The notes: generated from the letters alone by a model not told the origin. Numbered from the stretch's first letter, positions 26,799 through 36,085 are shown. The stretch: DNA of 64,000 bases from Neoaquamicrobium microcysteis (GCF_008180155.1 NZ_VSZS01000055.1:90973-154972), one strand, 5' to 3'. A program made the numbers and translations.

Positions 26799-28601
26799 AT
26801 GGCGGAACTGGTTCTGGAAGGCGAAGCCGGCAGAAAGTCGCTCAACCCGTTGCGGCGGCTTTTTCCCTACATGCTGCCCTATCGCAGGCTGGTTATAGGC
26901 GCGGTGCTGTCGCTGATGGCGGCCGCGCTGACGACGCTGACGCTGCCCATCGCCGTGCGGCGGATGATCGACCATGGCTTCAGCGATTCCGATTCCATCC
27001 TGATCGCGAACTATTTCACCATGCTCATCGTGCTGGCGGCGGTGCTGGCGGTCGCTTCGGCGTGCCGGTACTATTTCGTCATCACGCTGGGAGAGCGCGT
27101 GGTATCCGATGTGCGGCGTGATGTTTTCGCCCATGTCACGCGGCTGTCGCCGGGCTTCTTCGACACCGTGCAGTCCGGCGAAATCGTCTCGCGGCTGACG
27201 GCCGACACGACGCAGATCAAGTCGGCCGTTGGTGCGACCGCGTCGGTGGCATTGCGCAACCTCATCATGGGGTTCGGCGCGCTCGGCATGATGGTGGTGA
27301 CGAGCCCAAAACTCTCCGCGCTCGTCATCGCGGCCATACCCGTCGTGGTTCTGCCGCTCGTTGCCTTCGGCCGTTCGGTTCGCCGCAAGTCGCGCTTCGC
27401 CCAGGATACGCTGGCCGAAGCCACGGCCTATGCCAGCGAGCAGATCGGCGCCGTGCGCACCTTACAGGCATTCACCAATGAAAGGCTGGTCACGGGCCGC
27501 TTCGCCGGGGCCGTGGAAACGGCGTTCGCGGCGGCGCGCGCATCCGTCTTCGCGCGCGCGTTCCTCACCTTCTTCGCCATCTTCACCATCTTCGCTTCTG
27601 TCGTGGCAGTGTTGTGGATCGGCTCGCACGACGTTCTTTCGGGCACGCTGTCGCCAGGCACGCTCGGCCAGTTCCTGCTCTATGCCGTGTTTGCGGCCGG
27701 CGCGCTGGGCGCGCTTTCGGAAGTGTGGGGCGAGCTGAGCCAGGCGGCGGGTGCCGCCGAGCGGCTGACCGAACTGCTGGCCGAGGAGCCGACGGTGCGC
27801 GCACCCGCCAACCCACAGCGGATGCCGGAGCCTGCCCGTGGCGCGGTAGAGTTTCGCGAAGTATGTTTCGCCTATCCGGTCCGGCCCGGCCAGTCGGCCC
27901 TGCAAGGGCTGTCATTCACCATCAGCCCGGGAGAAACCGTCGCCGTCGTCGGCCCTTCGGGGGCAGGCAAGAGCACGATCTTTTCGCTGCTGATGCGCTT
28001 CTACGACCCCGATACGGGCGCGGTTCTCATCGATGGCGTGGATGTGCGTAGGGCCGATCCCGAAGCGGTGCGCAGCCGCATCGCCATCGTGCCGCAGGAT
28101 GTGACGGTGTTTGCCGCAAGCGCCGCTGAAAACATCTCCTTCGGCCGTCCGGGCGCCTCGGTCGGGGAAATCGAGGCGGCAGCCCGCGCGGCCCATGCCG
28201 ACGAGTTCATCGGGCGCTTGGCCGAGGGCTACGACACACAGCTCGGCGAGCGCGGCGTCACCCTTTCAGGCGGGCAGCGCCAGCGTATCGCCATCGCCCG
28301 CGCCATCCTGCGCGACGCGCCCATCCTGTTGCTGGACGAGGCGACATCGGCGCTGGACGCACAGAGCGAAACACTGGTGCAGACCGCTCTGGAACGGCTG
28401 ATGGAGGGTCGCACCACCATCGTCGTGGCACACCGGCTGGCGACAGTGCTCAAGGCCGACCGTATCCTCGTGATGGATCAGGGCCGGATCGTGGAAGAGG
28501 GAACGCATCGCAGCCTCGTCGCAAAACGCGGTGTTTATGCGCGGCTGGCAAAGCTGCAGTTCGACCACGGCGCCGGCGCGTTCGAGAGCGCCGCGGAATA
28601 G
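26799..28601 (+). CDS. ABC exporter, fused permease and ATPase (MsbA-like)
   Basis: A 600-residue half-transporter that works as a homodimer in the inner membrane. Six membrane helices lie between about residues 30 and 310. The ATPase part has Walker [10 protein letters not shown] near 385-393, Q-loop [11 protein letters not shown], signature [15 protein letters not shown] and Walker [13 protein letters not shown]. The sequence matches the MsbA-related group (TIGR02204-like) found in alphaproteobacteria; substrate could be a lipid or peptide. AAGGGG precedes the ATG at 26799. The M20 gene is convergent, 6 bases away. Confidence 0.94.
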   Translation: MAELVLEGEAGRKSLNPLRRLFPYMLPYRRLVIGAVLSLMAAALTTLTLPIAVRRMIDHGFSDSDSILIANYFTMLIVLAAVLAVASACRYYFVITLGERVVSDVRRDVFAHVTRLSPGFFDTVQSGEIVSRLTADTTQIKSAVGATASVALRNLIMGFGALGMMVVTSPKLSALVIAAIPVVVLPLVAFGRSVRRKSRFAQDTLAEATAYASEQIGAVRTLQAFTNERLVTGRFAGAVETAFAAARASVFARAFLTFFAIFTIFASVVAVLWIGSHDVLSGTLSPGTLGQFLLYAVFAAGALGALSEVWGELSQAAGAAERLTELLAEEPTVRAPANPQRMPEPARGAVEFREVCFAYPVRPGQSALQGLSFTISPGETVAVVGPSGAGKSTIFSLLMRFYDPDTGAVLIDGVDVRRADPEAVRSRIAIVPQDVTVFAASAAENISFGRPGASVGEIEAAARAAHADEFIGRLAEGYDTQLGERGVTLSGGQRQRIAIARAILRDAPILLLDEATSALDAQSETLVQTALERLMEGRTTIVVAHRLATVLKADRILVMDQGRIVEEGTHRSLVAKRGVYARLAKLQFDHGAGAFESAAE

Positions 28602-28607
28602 GCCGCA

Positions 28608-29756
28608 TTATCCCAGCAGGTCGCGGGCCGTGCGCATGAAGATGCCTGAGCCGATAGCGATGAGATCGTCGGGGAAGTCGTAATCGGGATTATGTAGAGC
28701 CGGGAGATCGGTGCCTGCGCCGAGGAAGAACATCGCCGATTTCGACGTGTGGCCGAAGATCCCGAAATCTTCCGAGGCGCGCATGGGAAGCTCCTCCTCA
28801 TCGTGCCTAACGCCTTCTGCGTCGAGCGCGGCGCGCAGACGGTCGACGGCTTCAGGCGCATTGAGGCTGGCGAGGAAAATCTCGTGATAGTCGATGGCAA
28901 CTCGTAGTCCGTCTTCGGCCGCCGCCTTTTGCGCCAGCGCTTCCGCGGCCGCGCACAAGTCCGCCATCCGCCCGTCGAGGCGGGTACGCAGTGTCGCCCA
29001 CAGCTCGGCACGGCCGGGGGCGATGCCGAAGACGGCCTCGCCCATTGCGGCGTGGGTGACGGTGACCATGGCGAAATCGTCGTCGTGGAAGCTGCCGCCG
29101 CCGAGCTTCGCCAGCGCCGGCATCAGCCGGCTGACGGCCAGCATCGGCGAGAAACCGGTCTCTGGCATCGACGAGTGGGCGGTCTTGCCTTCCAGCACGA
29201 TGCGAAGCCCACGCGATGCGCAGTTGACCACGCCGGGCTTCAGCCGCACGTGACCGAGCGGCGTGCCCGGCAGGTTGTGCAGTGAGAAGGCGAAGTCCGG
29301 CCGGATCGTGTCATAGCGAGGGTCGGCGACCACGCCGGCAGCACCGTTGCCGGTTTCCTCCGCCGGCTGGAACATAAGAACCACGCGGCCCTGCGCGGGA
29401 CGCCTGCGGCCAAGCTGGCGGCCCATGGCTGCAAGGATGGCGGTGTGACCGTCATGCCCGCACATATGCGACTTGCCTTGTAGGGCGGAGCGGTGCGGGG
29501 CATCCGACAATTCCTCGATCGGCAGCGCGTCGAGCTCGGAGCGAAACAGCACGGTCGGTCCGGGCTTGCCGCTGTCGTAGACGACGGCCACGCCGTGGCC
29601 GCCCATGTGCTCCAGAACCTCGTCAGGGCCGGTTTCGGACAGAAAGGCAACGACGCGCCGGGCTGTCTGCTCTTCCTCGTTGGAAATCTCGGGAAAGCGG
29701 TGCAGCTCGCGCCGGAAGGCGACGAGATCGGCGATGTCCTGATTGGTCAGTTCCAT
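28608..29756 (-). CDS. M20-family amidohydrolase, second copy
   Basis: A 382-residue zinc amidohydrolase. Metal and catalytic residues are in MCGHDGHTAIL (about 94-104), FQPAEETGNG (Glu pair) and MRASEDFGIFGH. It lacks the exact ADMDALP of the first paralogue and instead has RSELDALPIEEL. The start MELTNQDIADL at 29756 is set by homology over a long spurious upstream frame inside the next gene. It lies 10 bases downstream of the flavin dehydrogenase gene and is probably co-transcribed with it. Confidence 0.92.
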   Translation of the reverse strand: MELTNQDIADLVAFRRELHRFPEISNEEEQTARRVVAFLSETGPDEVLEHMGGHGVAVVYDSGKPGPTVLFRSELDALPIEELSDAPHRSALQGKSHMCGHDGHTAILAAMGRQLGRRRPAQGRVVLMFQPAEETGNGAAGVVADPRYDTIRPDFAFSLHNLPGTPLGHVRLKPGVVNCASRGLRIVLEGKTAHSSMPETGFSPMLAVSRLMPALAKLGGGSFHDDDFAMVTVTHAAMGEAVFGIAPGRAELWATLRTRLDGRMADLCAAAEALAQKAAAEDGLRVAIDYHEIFLASLNAPEAVDRLRAALDAEGVRHDEEELPMRASEDFGIFGHTSKSAMFFLGAGTDLPALHNPDYDFPDDLIAIGSGIFMRTARDLLG

Positions 29757-29766
29757 AATGATCCGT

Positions 29767-31425
29767 CTAGCTGTTTGCGGCCGCGTGACGGCCGGCATTG
29801 CGGCCCGAGAAGATGCAGCCGCCGAGGAAGGTGCCTTCGAGCGCGTTGTAGCCGTGGTAGCCGCCGCCACCGAAACCCGCAACCTCGCCCGCCGCGTAGA
29901 GGCCGGGGACGGGATCGCCCGCCGCGCTGAGTACCTGCCCATCGAGATTGGTATGCAGGCCGCCCAGCGTCTTGCGGGTGAGCACATGGAGGCGCACGGC
30001 GATCAAGGGGCCGTGGGCGGGGTCCAGAATCTTGTGCGGCTTTGCAGTGCGGATCAGCCTGTCGCCCAGATAGGAGCGCGCGCCGCGAATGGCGGTGACC
30101 TGCGCGTCCTTGGAGAACGGATTGTCGATCTCGCGGTCACGGGCCTCGATCTGGGCGGACAGGCGGCCATGGTCGATCAGGTTTTCGCCGGTCATGACGT
30201 TCATCGCGGAAACGAGTTCGGGCAAGGTGTCGCGCACGATGAAGTCCGCGCCGTGCTTCTTGAACGCCTCGACAGGGGGTGGCGCGCCCGCGCCGCGGCG
30301 GCTCCTGAGAACATTGAGCCATTTGCGCGAGGTGATGTCCGGGTTCTGCTCGGAACCGGACAGCGCGAACTCCTTCTTGATGATGCTTTGCGTGAGCACG
30401 AACCAGGAATAGTCGTAGCCGGTGGCAAGGATATGGCGCAGCGTCGACAGCGTGTCGAAGCCCGGCAGGCAGGGCGCGGGCAGGCGGCGACCCAGCGCGT
30501 CGAACCACATGGACGAGGGGCCGGGCAGGATGCGGATGCCGTGGTCGGGCCAGATCGGCGCCCAGTTTTGCACGCCTTCGGTATAGTGCCACATGCGGTC
30601 GGCGTTGATGACGGCACCGCCGGCCTCCTGTGCGATGGCGACCATGCGTCCATCGACATGGTGCGGAACGCCCGCGACCATGGTCTTCGGCGGCTGGCCC
30701 AGCCTTTCGACCGGCCAGTTGCTGCGTACGAGATCGAAATTGCCGCCGATCCCGCCGGAGGTGACCAGCACGCAGCCCGCGGAAATTTCGAAACCTCCCA
30801 CCACTCCGCGACCCGAGCGCTGGCCGCGCTCGACGGTGGAGGGTTCCAGCACTTCGCCGGCAACGCCGGTCACTGCCCCGGCGGTGCGTATAAGGCGGCT
30901 TGCTTGATGGCGGAACTTGAGCGTAATTCGACCGGAGGCCCGATGCTCGCCGACGCGGCGGATGAAGGGCTCCAGCACACCGGGCCCGGTGCCCCACGTC
31001 AGGTGAAAGCGCGGCACCGAGTTGCCGTGGCCATGCGCCATCGCGCCGCCGCGCTCGGCCCAGCCGACGACGGGAAACCAGCGCATGCCCATAGCGTGCA
31101 GCCACGCACGCATCTCGCCGGCCGCGAAGTCGACATAGGCCTTGGCGACCCGGCGCGGCCAGTAATCCTCGTCACGGTCGAACTGGGCGGAACCCATCCA
31201 GTCCTGCAGCGCCAGATCGCGGCTGTCGCGGATGCGCATGCGACGCTGCTCGGGACTGTCGACGAAAAACAGGCCGCCTAGCGACCAGAAGGCCTGGCCG
31301 CCTAGCGAGTTCTCGCCTTCCTGCTCCAGTACGATGACGGACCGGCCCGCATCGGCCAGTTCCGCAGCAGCGACCAGCCCAGCCAGACCGCCGCCGATGA
31401 CGATCGCATCCGCCCCCTGCGCCAT
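29767..31425 (-). CDS. FAD-binding dehydrogenase, 3-ketosteroid dehydrogenase/fumarate reductase-like
   Basis: A 552-residue flavoprotein. The N-terminal dinucleotide motif is AIVIGGGLAGLVAAAELA (about 7-24) and the C-terminal FAD contact is PGLYAAGEVAGFGGGGYHG with NALEGTFLGGCIFSGRNAG. The spacing and length fit the KsdD-like family of FAD dehydrogenases that act without a covalent flavin. Substrate is not evident; steroid activity should not be assumed. Together with the downstream M20 enzyme it may form a two-gene catabolic unit. Confidence 0.88.
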   Translation of the reverse strand: MAQGADAIVIGGGLAGLVAAAELADAGRSVIVLEQEGENSLGGQAFWSLGGLFFVDSPEQRRMRIRDSRDLALQDWMGSAQFDRDEDYWPRRVAKAYVDFAAGEMRAWLHAMGMRWFPVVGWAERGGAMAHGHGNSVPRFHLTWGTGPGVLEPFIRRVGEHRASGRITLKFRHQASRLIRTAGAVTGVAGEVLEPSTVERGQRSGRGVVGGFEISAGCVLVTSGGIGGNFDLVRSNWPVERLGQPPKTMVAGVPHHVDGRMVAIAQEAGGAVINADRMWHYTEGVQNWAPIWPDHGIRILPGPSSMWFDALGRRLPAPCLPGFDTLSTLRHILATGYDYSWFVLTQSIIKKEFALSGSEQNPDITSRKWLNVLRSRRGAGAPPPVEAFKKHGADFIVRDTLPELVSAMNVMTGENLIDHGRLSAQIEARDREIDNPFSKDAQVTAIRGARSYLGDRLIRTAKPHKILDPAHGPLIAVRLHVLTRKTLGGLHTNLDGQVLSAAGDPVPGLYAAGEVAGFGGGGYHGYNALEGTFLGGCIFSGRNAGRHAAANS

Positions 31426-31500
31426 TGTTCCTCCCGGCTTTCTTGTTGTTTGGAAAAGGAGATTGCCGCTGTTTGCGGCGTTCGGTCAATCGCCCTCAAC

Positions 31501-31525
31501 AGAAAGGCCGCCCCGTGGGGCGGCC
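31501..31525 (-). terminator. Terminator of secreted paralogue A
   Basis: GGCCGCCCC/GGGGCGGCC form a 9-bp stem (31506-31525) followed on the minus strand by TTTCT. It starts 29 bases after the stop of the gene at 31554-31964. Confidence 0.8.
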
Positions 31526-31553
31526 CTTCATGCGGGAGGCAGATGTGATGGCG

Positions 31554-31964
31554 TCAGCCATTATGCATCATGTAGATTTCCTGCTGGATGGTGCGAAGCT
31601 GCGCCGACAGCGTCTGGTAGGCCTCAGCGCTCAACTCGCCGCCATTGGCGCCGGCGTCACGGGCCGCTTCGGCACGCACTGCGGCGATCTGCGCACGGAT
31701 GGCGTTGACCGGGCCAGAGTCATACTCGCCGCTCATTGAGGGGGCGACGTTGGTTTCGGCGGCGGCGATCTGCGCATCCAGGGTCTGCATGCGCGACCAC
31801 TCGCCCGTCGACGCAGTCATCATCGTATCGACGGCGGGTACCGTCGCGATGTCGGCGATATGAACATCCTCGTTCACGCCGGCATACGGGAGTGCCGAAG
31901 CACCGGCGAAGGGGGCGGCGACAAAGAGGGCGGCGAGGGCAGTCCTGATCATGAGCTTGTTCAT
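31554..31964 (-). CDS. Secreted paralogue A, unknown family
   Basis: A 136-residue protein with a signal peptide (cleavage after about residue 24, ASA). The mature part is helical, with a variable middle and a conserved C-terminal half: IRAQIAAVRAEAA, then ANGGELSAEAYQTLSAQLRT and IQQEIYMMHNG at the end. The same C-terminal pattern is present in the tandem gene at 32363-32770, so they arose by duplication. I do not recognise the family. Single cysteine absent; likely periplasmic. It has its own leader hairpin and its own terminator. Confidence 0.82.
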   Translation of the reverse strand: MNKLMIRTALAALFVAAPFAGASALPYAGVNEDVHIADIATVPAVDTMMTASTGEWSRMQTLDAQIAAAETNVAPSMSGEYDSGPVNAIRAQIAAVRAEAARDAGANGGELSAEAYQTLSAQLRTIQQEIYMMHNG

Positions 31965-31988
31965 TTTCCTGTTCCATTTCGACTTTGA

Positions 31989-32015
31989 GGACCGGCGTTG
32001 GGGAGCCGTCGGTCC
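31989..32015 (-). promoter_or_regulatory. 5'UTR hairpin of paralogue A, CUCCC loop
   Basis: On the minus strand GGACCG pairs with CGGTCC, continued by CG/CG, and the 9-base loop reads GCTCCCCAA. It ends 24 bases before the ATG. The stem differs in sequence from the one before paralogue B, but the loop is nearly the same, which points to a shared RNA element. The 398-base gap 31965-32362 otherwise holds only the terminator of paralogue B and AT-rich promoter-like sequence around 32090-32250. Confidence 0.6.
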
Positions 32016-32304
32016 GGGTTCCGCCGTCAGGTCGAACAGGGAGCGTTCTCACCACACGCTGTGTCCGGCCTCGGCGTTCATAAGGACGTATGAAAGGGGC
32101 TAACGGTTTCAACGTTGTGTAAAAAGATGCAGCTCGAAACTGGCTGCAAGAGGCGCAAAGCCAGCGAATCTGCGATCTGCGGCGCATCACAAATGTTAGT
32201 GATCCAATCGCGAGCTTTTTCCTGAAACTCTTTAGGCGGCATTTCGTCCGCGGGAAGGTTTCGCGGCGGCCGTGACGAAGTGTCTTTGTTTGTTGGTGTC
32301 TGGC

Positions 32305-32336
32305 AAAAAAGAAGGCCGCCTCAATGGGCGGCCTTC
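32305..32336 (-). terminator. Terminator of secreted paralogue B
   Basis: GAAGGCCGCC (32311-32320) and GGCGGCCTTC (32327-32336) form a 10-bp stem; on the minus strand the stem is followed by six T. It lies 27 bases beyond the stop of the gene at 32363-32770. Confidence 0.92.
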
Positions 32337-32362
32337 GAATGTCTCGGGCGTTCTGAACGGGA

Positions 32363-32770
32363 TCAGCTACCGTTCTGGAGGCCATAGATCGACTGCTGGA
32401 TCGAGCGGAGCTGACCCGACAGGTTCTGGTACGACGCCGCGCTCAGCTCGCCGCCATTGGCGTTCTTCTCCTGAGCCGCGGCTTGGCGCACGGCGTTGAT
32501 CTCGCCGCGCAACTGCGCCGCCGCGCCGTTGCCGACGACATTGTCGCGGCCGCCCGGACGCAGGTTGGTCTCGGCGGCATTCAGGGCCGCGTCGAGCTGG
32601 CGTGCATAGGAGGTCGAGGCAGAGCCGATTGAGGAGGTATAGGTCACGTCCACCGGCGCGGTGACGCGGTCGGCGAAGTGATTGTCGCGGTCCGTCTGCG
32701 CAAAGGCACCTGCCAGCGGCAGCGAAACCAGAAAAGCGGAGAGGGTCGTCTTGAGAGCAATGTTGTTCAT
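32363..32770 (-). CDS. Secreted paralogue B, unknown family
   Basis: A 135-residue exported protein with a signal peptide ending at about residue 25 (AGAFAQ). The mature region repeats the plan of paralogue A: LDAALNAAETNLRP, then LRGEINAVRQAAAQ, then ANGGELSAASYQNLSGQLRS and IQQSIYGLQNGS. No cysteine is present. The family is unknown to me. It lies upstream of paralogue A on the same strand, but a strong terminator and a separate leader suggest independent transcription. Confidence 0.82.
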   Translation of the reverse strand: MNNIALKTTLSAFLVSLPLAGAFAQTDRDNHFADRVTAPVDVTYTSSIGSASTSYARQLDAALNAAETNLRPGGRDNVVGNGAAAQLRGEINAVRQAAAQEKNANGGELSAASYQNLSGQLRSIQQSIYGLQNGS

Positions 32771-32790
32771 TTTCTTTCGTCCACTTCCAT

Positions 32791-32814
32791 GATCGCCGTT
32801 GGGAGCCAGCGATC
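32791..32814 (-). promoter_or_regulatory. 5'UTR hairpin of paralogue B, CUCCC loop
   Basis: GATCGC pairs with GCGATC, extended by G-C and T-G, and the 8-base loop is GCTCCCAA. It stops 20 bases before the ATG. It corresponds in position and loop sequence to the hairpin at 31989-32015, with different stem bases. The CUCC in the loop is complementary to a Shine-Dalgarno sequence. Confidence 0.6.
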
Positions 32815-32962
32815 AGATGGCGGCCGTCAAAACCTGCCTTGTCACAGCGTCCTCACCAAAACGCCGCCGGCAGGCTCCGGCCACAACGAAGGATAGGTGT
32901 ACCGTCTGGACGGTTCAAACTTACGCAAGGTAAGGTGATGACGCGAATGTCGTTCGCCGGCG

Positions 32963-32993
32963 CGTGAAAGCCCAGAAAATCCGGGCTTTCACG
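32963..32993. other. Orphan 11-bp perfect hairpin
   Basis: CGTGAAAGCCC and GGGCTTTCACG flank a 9-base loop. On the plus strand it is followed, after about ten bases, by seven T. It lies 37 bases beyond the stop of the M32 gene (minus strand), where it lacks a T-run in that direction. It may be a terminator of an unseen plus-strand transcript or of the peptidase gene. Confidence 0.5.
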
Positions 32994-33030
32994 TCATGGT
33001 TGAATTTTTTTGAACGTCATTTTTTATACG

Positions 33031-34515
33031 TCAGGCACCGTAGCGGGCTTGCAGGTGCCGCCGGAAATGATCGGCGTTGAGGGGCTCGCCGGTGGCGCGC
33101 TCGATGAGTTCCGGCGTCGACCAGCGCGAGCCCTGCGACCAGACATGCGCGCGCCGCCAGTCGTTGACATGATCGAAATGACCGCGGGTGAAATCTTCGG
33201 ACGCGCCGGGATGTTCGCGCTCTATGGCGGCCCATTGCTGCGCGGCAATCATGGCGCCGAGCGTGTAGGAGGGGAAATAGCCGAAGGCGGCAGCCGGCCA
33301 GTGCACATCCTGCATCGGGCCGTCGGCAGGGGTGTCGATGGTGGAGAGGCCGAGATAGGCCTGCATCTTCGCATCCCACGCCTCCGGTAGATCGGCCACT
33401 TCGAGGCGACCAGCAACCATGTCCTGTTCCAGTTCGAAACGCAGGATGACGTGCAGCGGATAAGTGACTTCGTCGGCATCGACGCGGATCAGGCCGCGCT
33501 CAACCCGGTGAACGTGGGGCAGGATGTCGTCCAGGGTCCAGCTTTCTCCCAGATGGCGCTCGACCACGGGGAGCGCCCATGTCCAGAAGGCCGGGTTGCG
33601 CCCGATCTGCTTTTCCACGAACAGGCTCTGGCTTTCGTGGATCGCCATGCCGCGCGCCTTGCCGAGCGGCCAGTGCGACCACGCGCGCGGCAGGCCCTGC
33701 TCGTAGAGCGCGTGCCCCGTCTCATGCAGCACGCCCATCAGCGAGGACAGGAACTCGGTCGAGCGATATCGCGTGGTGATGCGCACGTCGGTCGGCACGC
33801 CGCCGCAGAACGGATGATGGGAGACGGAAAGGCTGCCATGGGTGATGTCGAAGCCAACGGCGGCCATCATCGCCAGGCCGAGGTCTCTTTGCTTTTCGAC
33901 CGGGTAAGAGCCAGAGAGAGGCTTGAGCGGCGTCTTTGCCAGACGTTCTTCCTGCACGGCCAGCGCCTGCGGCACGAAATCGACGAGAAAGCCTTTCAGC
34001 TCCTCCAGAACCGGGCTGACATCCGCGAGGCGGTTGCCCGGGTCGTACTGCTCCATCAGAGCGTCGTAGGGATCGAGGCCAAGGGCGCCGGCGCGCATGG
34101 CGGCTTCCTCGCGCACCATGGTCACCACGCCCTCAAGCGCCGGCTGGAAGCCCGCCCAGTCGTTCCTCGTGCGCAGCTCGCGCCAGAGCTGCTCGCAGCG
34201 CATGCGCGTGCGTGTCTGGCGCTCCACGAACTCGGGCGGCAGGCAGGTGAGGTTGACGTGGTCGCGGCGAAACTCGCGCAGGGCGGCAGCCTGCTCCTCG
34301 TTCAATGCTTCGGCTTCGGCCGCGACGATCCAATCGCCGATTTCGGGCGCGGTCGCCATGCGGTGGCGCATGCCGGCAAGACTTGCCATCGCCTCCGCGC
34401 GCGCCTCGCCGCCGCCGACTGCCATGTGGGTCGCCTCGTCGGCACCGAGTATTGCCAGCGCGTGATCGAGCGCTTCGATGCGACGGCCCAGTTGGTCAAG
34501 TTTCTCGAAGGACAT
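33031..34515 (-). CDS. M32 carboxypeptidase Taq
   Basis: A 494-residue zinc carboxypeptidase, cytoplasmic, releasing C-terminal residues from peptides. The zinc motif HETGH is at 264-268, followed by the downstream glutamate in MAIHESQSLFVEKQIGRNPAFW and the conserved IRVDADEVTYPLHVILRFELE near 345-365, both typical of the family. The start MSFEKLDQLGRRIEAL at 34515 matches the family beginning and is preferred over 34572. It diverges from the DUF1304 gene. Confidence 0.94.
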   Translation of the reverse strand: MSFEKLDQLGRRIEALDHALAILGADEATHMAVGGGEARAEAMASLAGMRHRMATAPEIGDWIVAAEAEALNEEQAAALREFRRDHVNLTCLPPEFVERQTRTRMRCEQLWRELRTRNDWAGFQPALEGVVTMVREEAAMRAGALGLDPYDALMEQYDPGNRLADVSPVLEELKGFLVDFVPQALAVQEERLAKTPLKPLSGSYPVEKQRDLGLAMMAAVGFDITHGSLSVSHHPFCGGVPTDVRITTRYRSTEFLSSLMGVLHETGHALYEQGLPRAWSHWPLGKARGMAIHESQSLFVEKQIGRNPAFWTWALPVVERHLGESWTLDDILPHVHRVERGLIRVDADEVTYPLHVILRFELEQDMVAGRLEVADLPEAWDAKMQAYLGLSTIDTPADGPMQDVHWPAAAFGYFPSYTLGAMIAAQQWAAIEREHPGASEDFTRGHFDHVNDWRRAHVWSQGSRWSTPELIERATGEPLNADHFRRHLQARYGA

Positions 34516-34660
34516 TCCTGCTCTTTCTCTGCTGTTCCGCGTGCGGGCGCAGGGCAAGCTACGCACCGGCATGGCCCTGTCAACGGCGACCCCGGATTTC
34601 CCTTGCGGGTATCGGCAAGGCGGTGCTCAATGCCACTGCTGTCGTGATACGAGGTATGCC

Positions 34661-35014
34661 ATGATCGCCACCGTCCTGATCTCGCTCGTTGCCCTGATCC
34701 ATGTCTACATCGTGCTGCTGGAAATGGTCTGGTGGGACACGCCGCGAGGGCGCAAGGCTTTCGGCACAACTGCCGAGTTCGCGGCCGCAACGAAGGTGCT
34801 GGCGGCCAATCAGGGCCTCTACAACGGGTTTCTGGTCGCCGGTCTGGTGTGGGGGCTATGGCTTGGTGAGGCGGGCTTTGCGGTGAAGGTGTTCTTCCTC
34901 GCATGCGTGATCGTCGCCGGCCTTTACGGCGCGGCTACCGCAAGCACCAGGATACTCTATGTGCAGGCGCTGCCCGCCGCGCTGGCGCTGGCGGCGCTGA
35001 TAGCGCGGATCTGA
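34661..35014 (+). CDS. DUF1304 membrane protein
   Basis: A 117-residue inner-membrane protein with four helices (about 3-22, 48-68, 73-92, 98-115). It carries the DUF1304 sequence HVYIVLLEMVWWDTPRGRKAFG after helix 1 and ANQGLYNGFLVAGLVWG at helix 2. The ATG at 34661 gives the usual family length. Function unknown. It is convergent with the MotB-like gene; 41 bases separate the stops. Confidence 0.88.
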   Translation: MIATVLISLVALIHVYIVLLEMVWWDTPRGRKAFGTTAEFAAATKVLAANQGLYNGFLVAGLVWGLWLGEAGFAVKVFFLACVIVAGLYGAATASTRILYVQALPAALALAALIARI

Positions 35015-35055
35015 AGCGCGTCGCGAAACCGGTTTCCACTTTTCGGCATCTTGGT

Positions 35056-36084
35056 CTAGCGCTCGGTGAGCTTCAGCTCGATGCGGCGGTTGCGGTCGCG
35101 TGCCTCCTGCGTATCGGCAGGATCGAGCGGCTGGAACTCACCGAAGCCGGCGGCCACTAGCCGCTCCGGCGGAACGCCGTTTTCGATCAGGTACTTCACC
35201 ACCGACGTCGCGCGGGCCGAGGACAGCTCCCAGTTGTCGCGGTAGCGGCCAGTGCCCGACAGCGGAATGTTGTCGGTGTGGCCGTCGACGCGCAGCACCC
35301 ATTCGATCTCTGGCGGGATCTCGCGCTGCAGCTCGAGAATCGCCTGCGCCAGACGCGCCATTTCCTCGCGGCCCGCGTCGTTGATGACCTCGGACCCGAC
35401 TGGAAACAGCACTTCCGACTGGAACACGAAACGGTCACCGACGATGCGAATGCCTTCGCGGTCCGACAGGATTTCGCGCAGGCGGCCGAAGAAATCAGAA
35501 CGGTAGCGGTTCAGCTCCTGCACACGCTGGGCAAGAGCCACATTGAGGCGGCGGCCGAGATCGGCGATCTTGGTGTTGGACTCGCGGTCGCGCGCCTCCG
35601 ACGCTTCGAGGGCCGCTTCCAGCGCGCCTATCTGGCTACGCAGCGCGGCGATCTGCTGGTTGAGCAACTCGACCTGGCTGAGCGCGCGCTGGCTGAGTTG
35701 GCGTTCGGTATCGAGTTCGCCGGAAAGTTGGGATGCCCGCTCCTCGGCCGCCGCGCCCGCGCCGGCGCCCTGCGACAGCAGCTGCTCCAGCCGCGAGCGT
35801 TCGCCCTCGGCTTCGGCCAGCGAGGCGCGCATGTTGGACAGCATGTCCTCCAGATCCTGCGTGTTGGACTGTTCGAGCGCGAGGAGCTGGGTGAGCTCGT
35901 TGATCTGCGAGTTGAGGCGGTTGAGCACTTGGTCGCGGCCGGTGATCTCCTGGCTGAGCAGGAACTGCGCCAGCACGAAGACCGACAGCAGGAACATGAT
36001 CGCCAGCAGCAGCGTCGACAGCACGTCGACGAAGCCGGGCCAGTAGTCGATGCCGCGCTGGACGCGTCTGCGCGCCAGGGCCAT
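35056..36084 (-). CDS. MotB/OmpA-like peptidoglycan-binding protein
   Basis: A 342-residue inner-membrane protein with one N-terminal helix (about 17-42) that contains an aspartate near its start (GFVDVLSTLLLAI, Asp20), as in MotB and ExbD stators. A long coiled coil (about 45-190) rich in Gln/Glu/Leu follows. The C-terminal OmpA-like domain (about 215-342) has VDGHTDNIPLSG and ELSSARATSVVKYL, which bind peptidoglycan. The gene starts one base after the MotA-like stop, so the two form a stator-like pair. Flagellar MotB lacks a coiled coil of this length. Confidence 0.88.
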   Translation of the reverse strand: MALARRRVQRGIDYWPGFVDVLSTLLLAIMFLLSVFVLAQFLLSQEITGRDQVLNRLNSQINELTQLLALEQSNTQDLEDMLSNMRASLAEAEGERSRLEQLLSQGAGAGAAAEERASQLSGELDTERQLSQRALSQVELLNQQIAALRSQIGALEAALEASEARDRESNTKIADLGRRLNVALAQRVQELNRYRSDFFGRLREILSDREGIRIVGDRFVFQSEVLFPVGSEVINDAGREEMARLAQAILELQREIPPEIEWVLRVDGHTDNIPLSGTGRYRDNWELSSARATSVVKYLIENGVPPERLVAAGFGEFQPLDPADTQEARDRNRRIELKLTER

Positions 36085-36085
36085 G

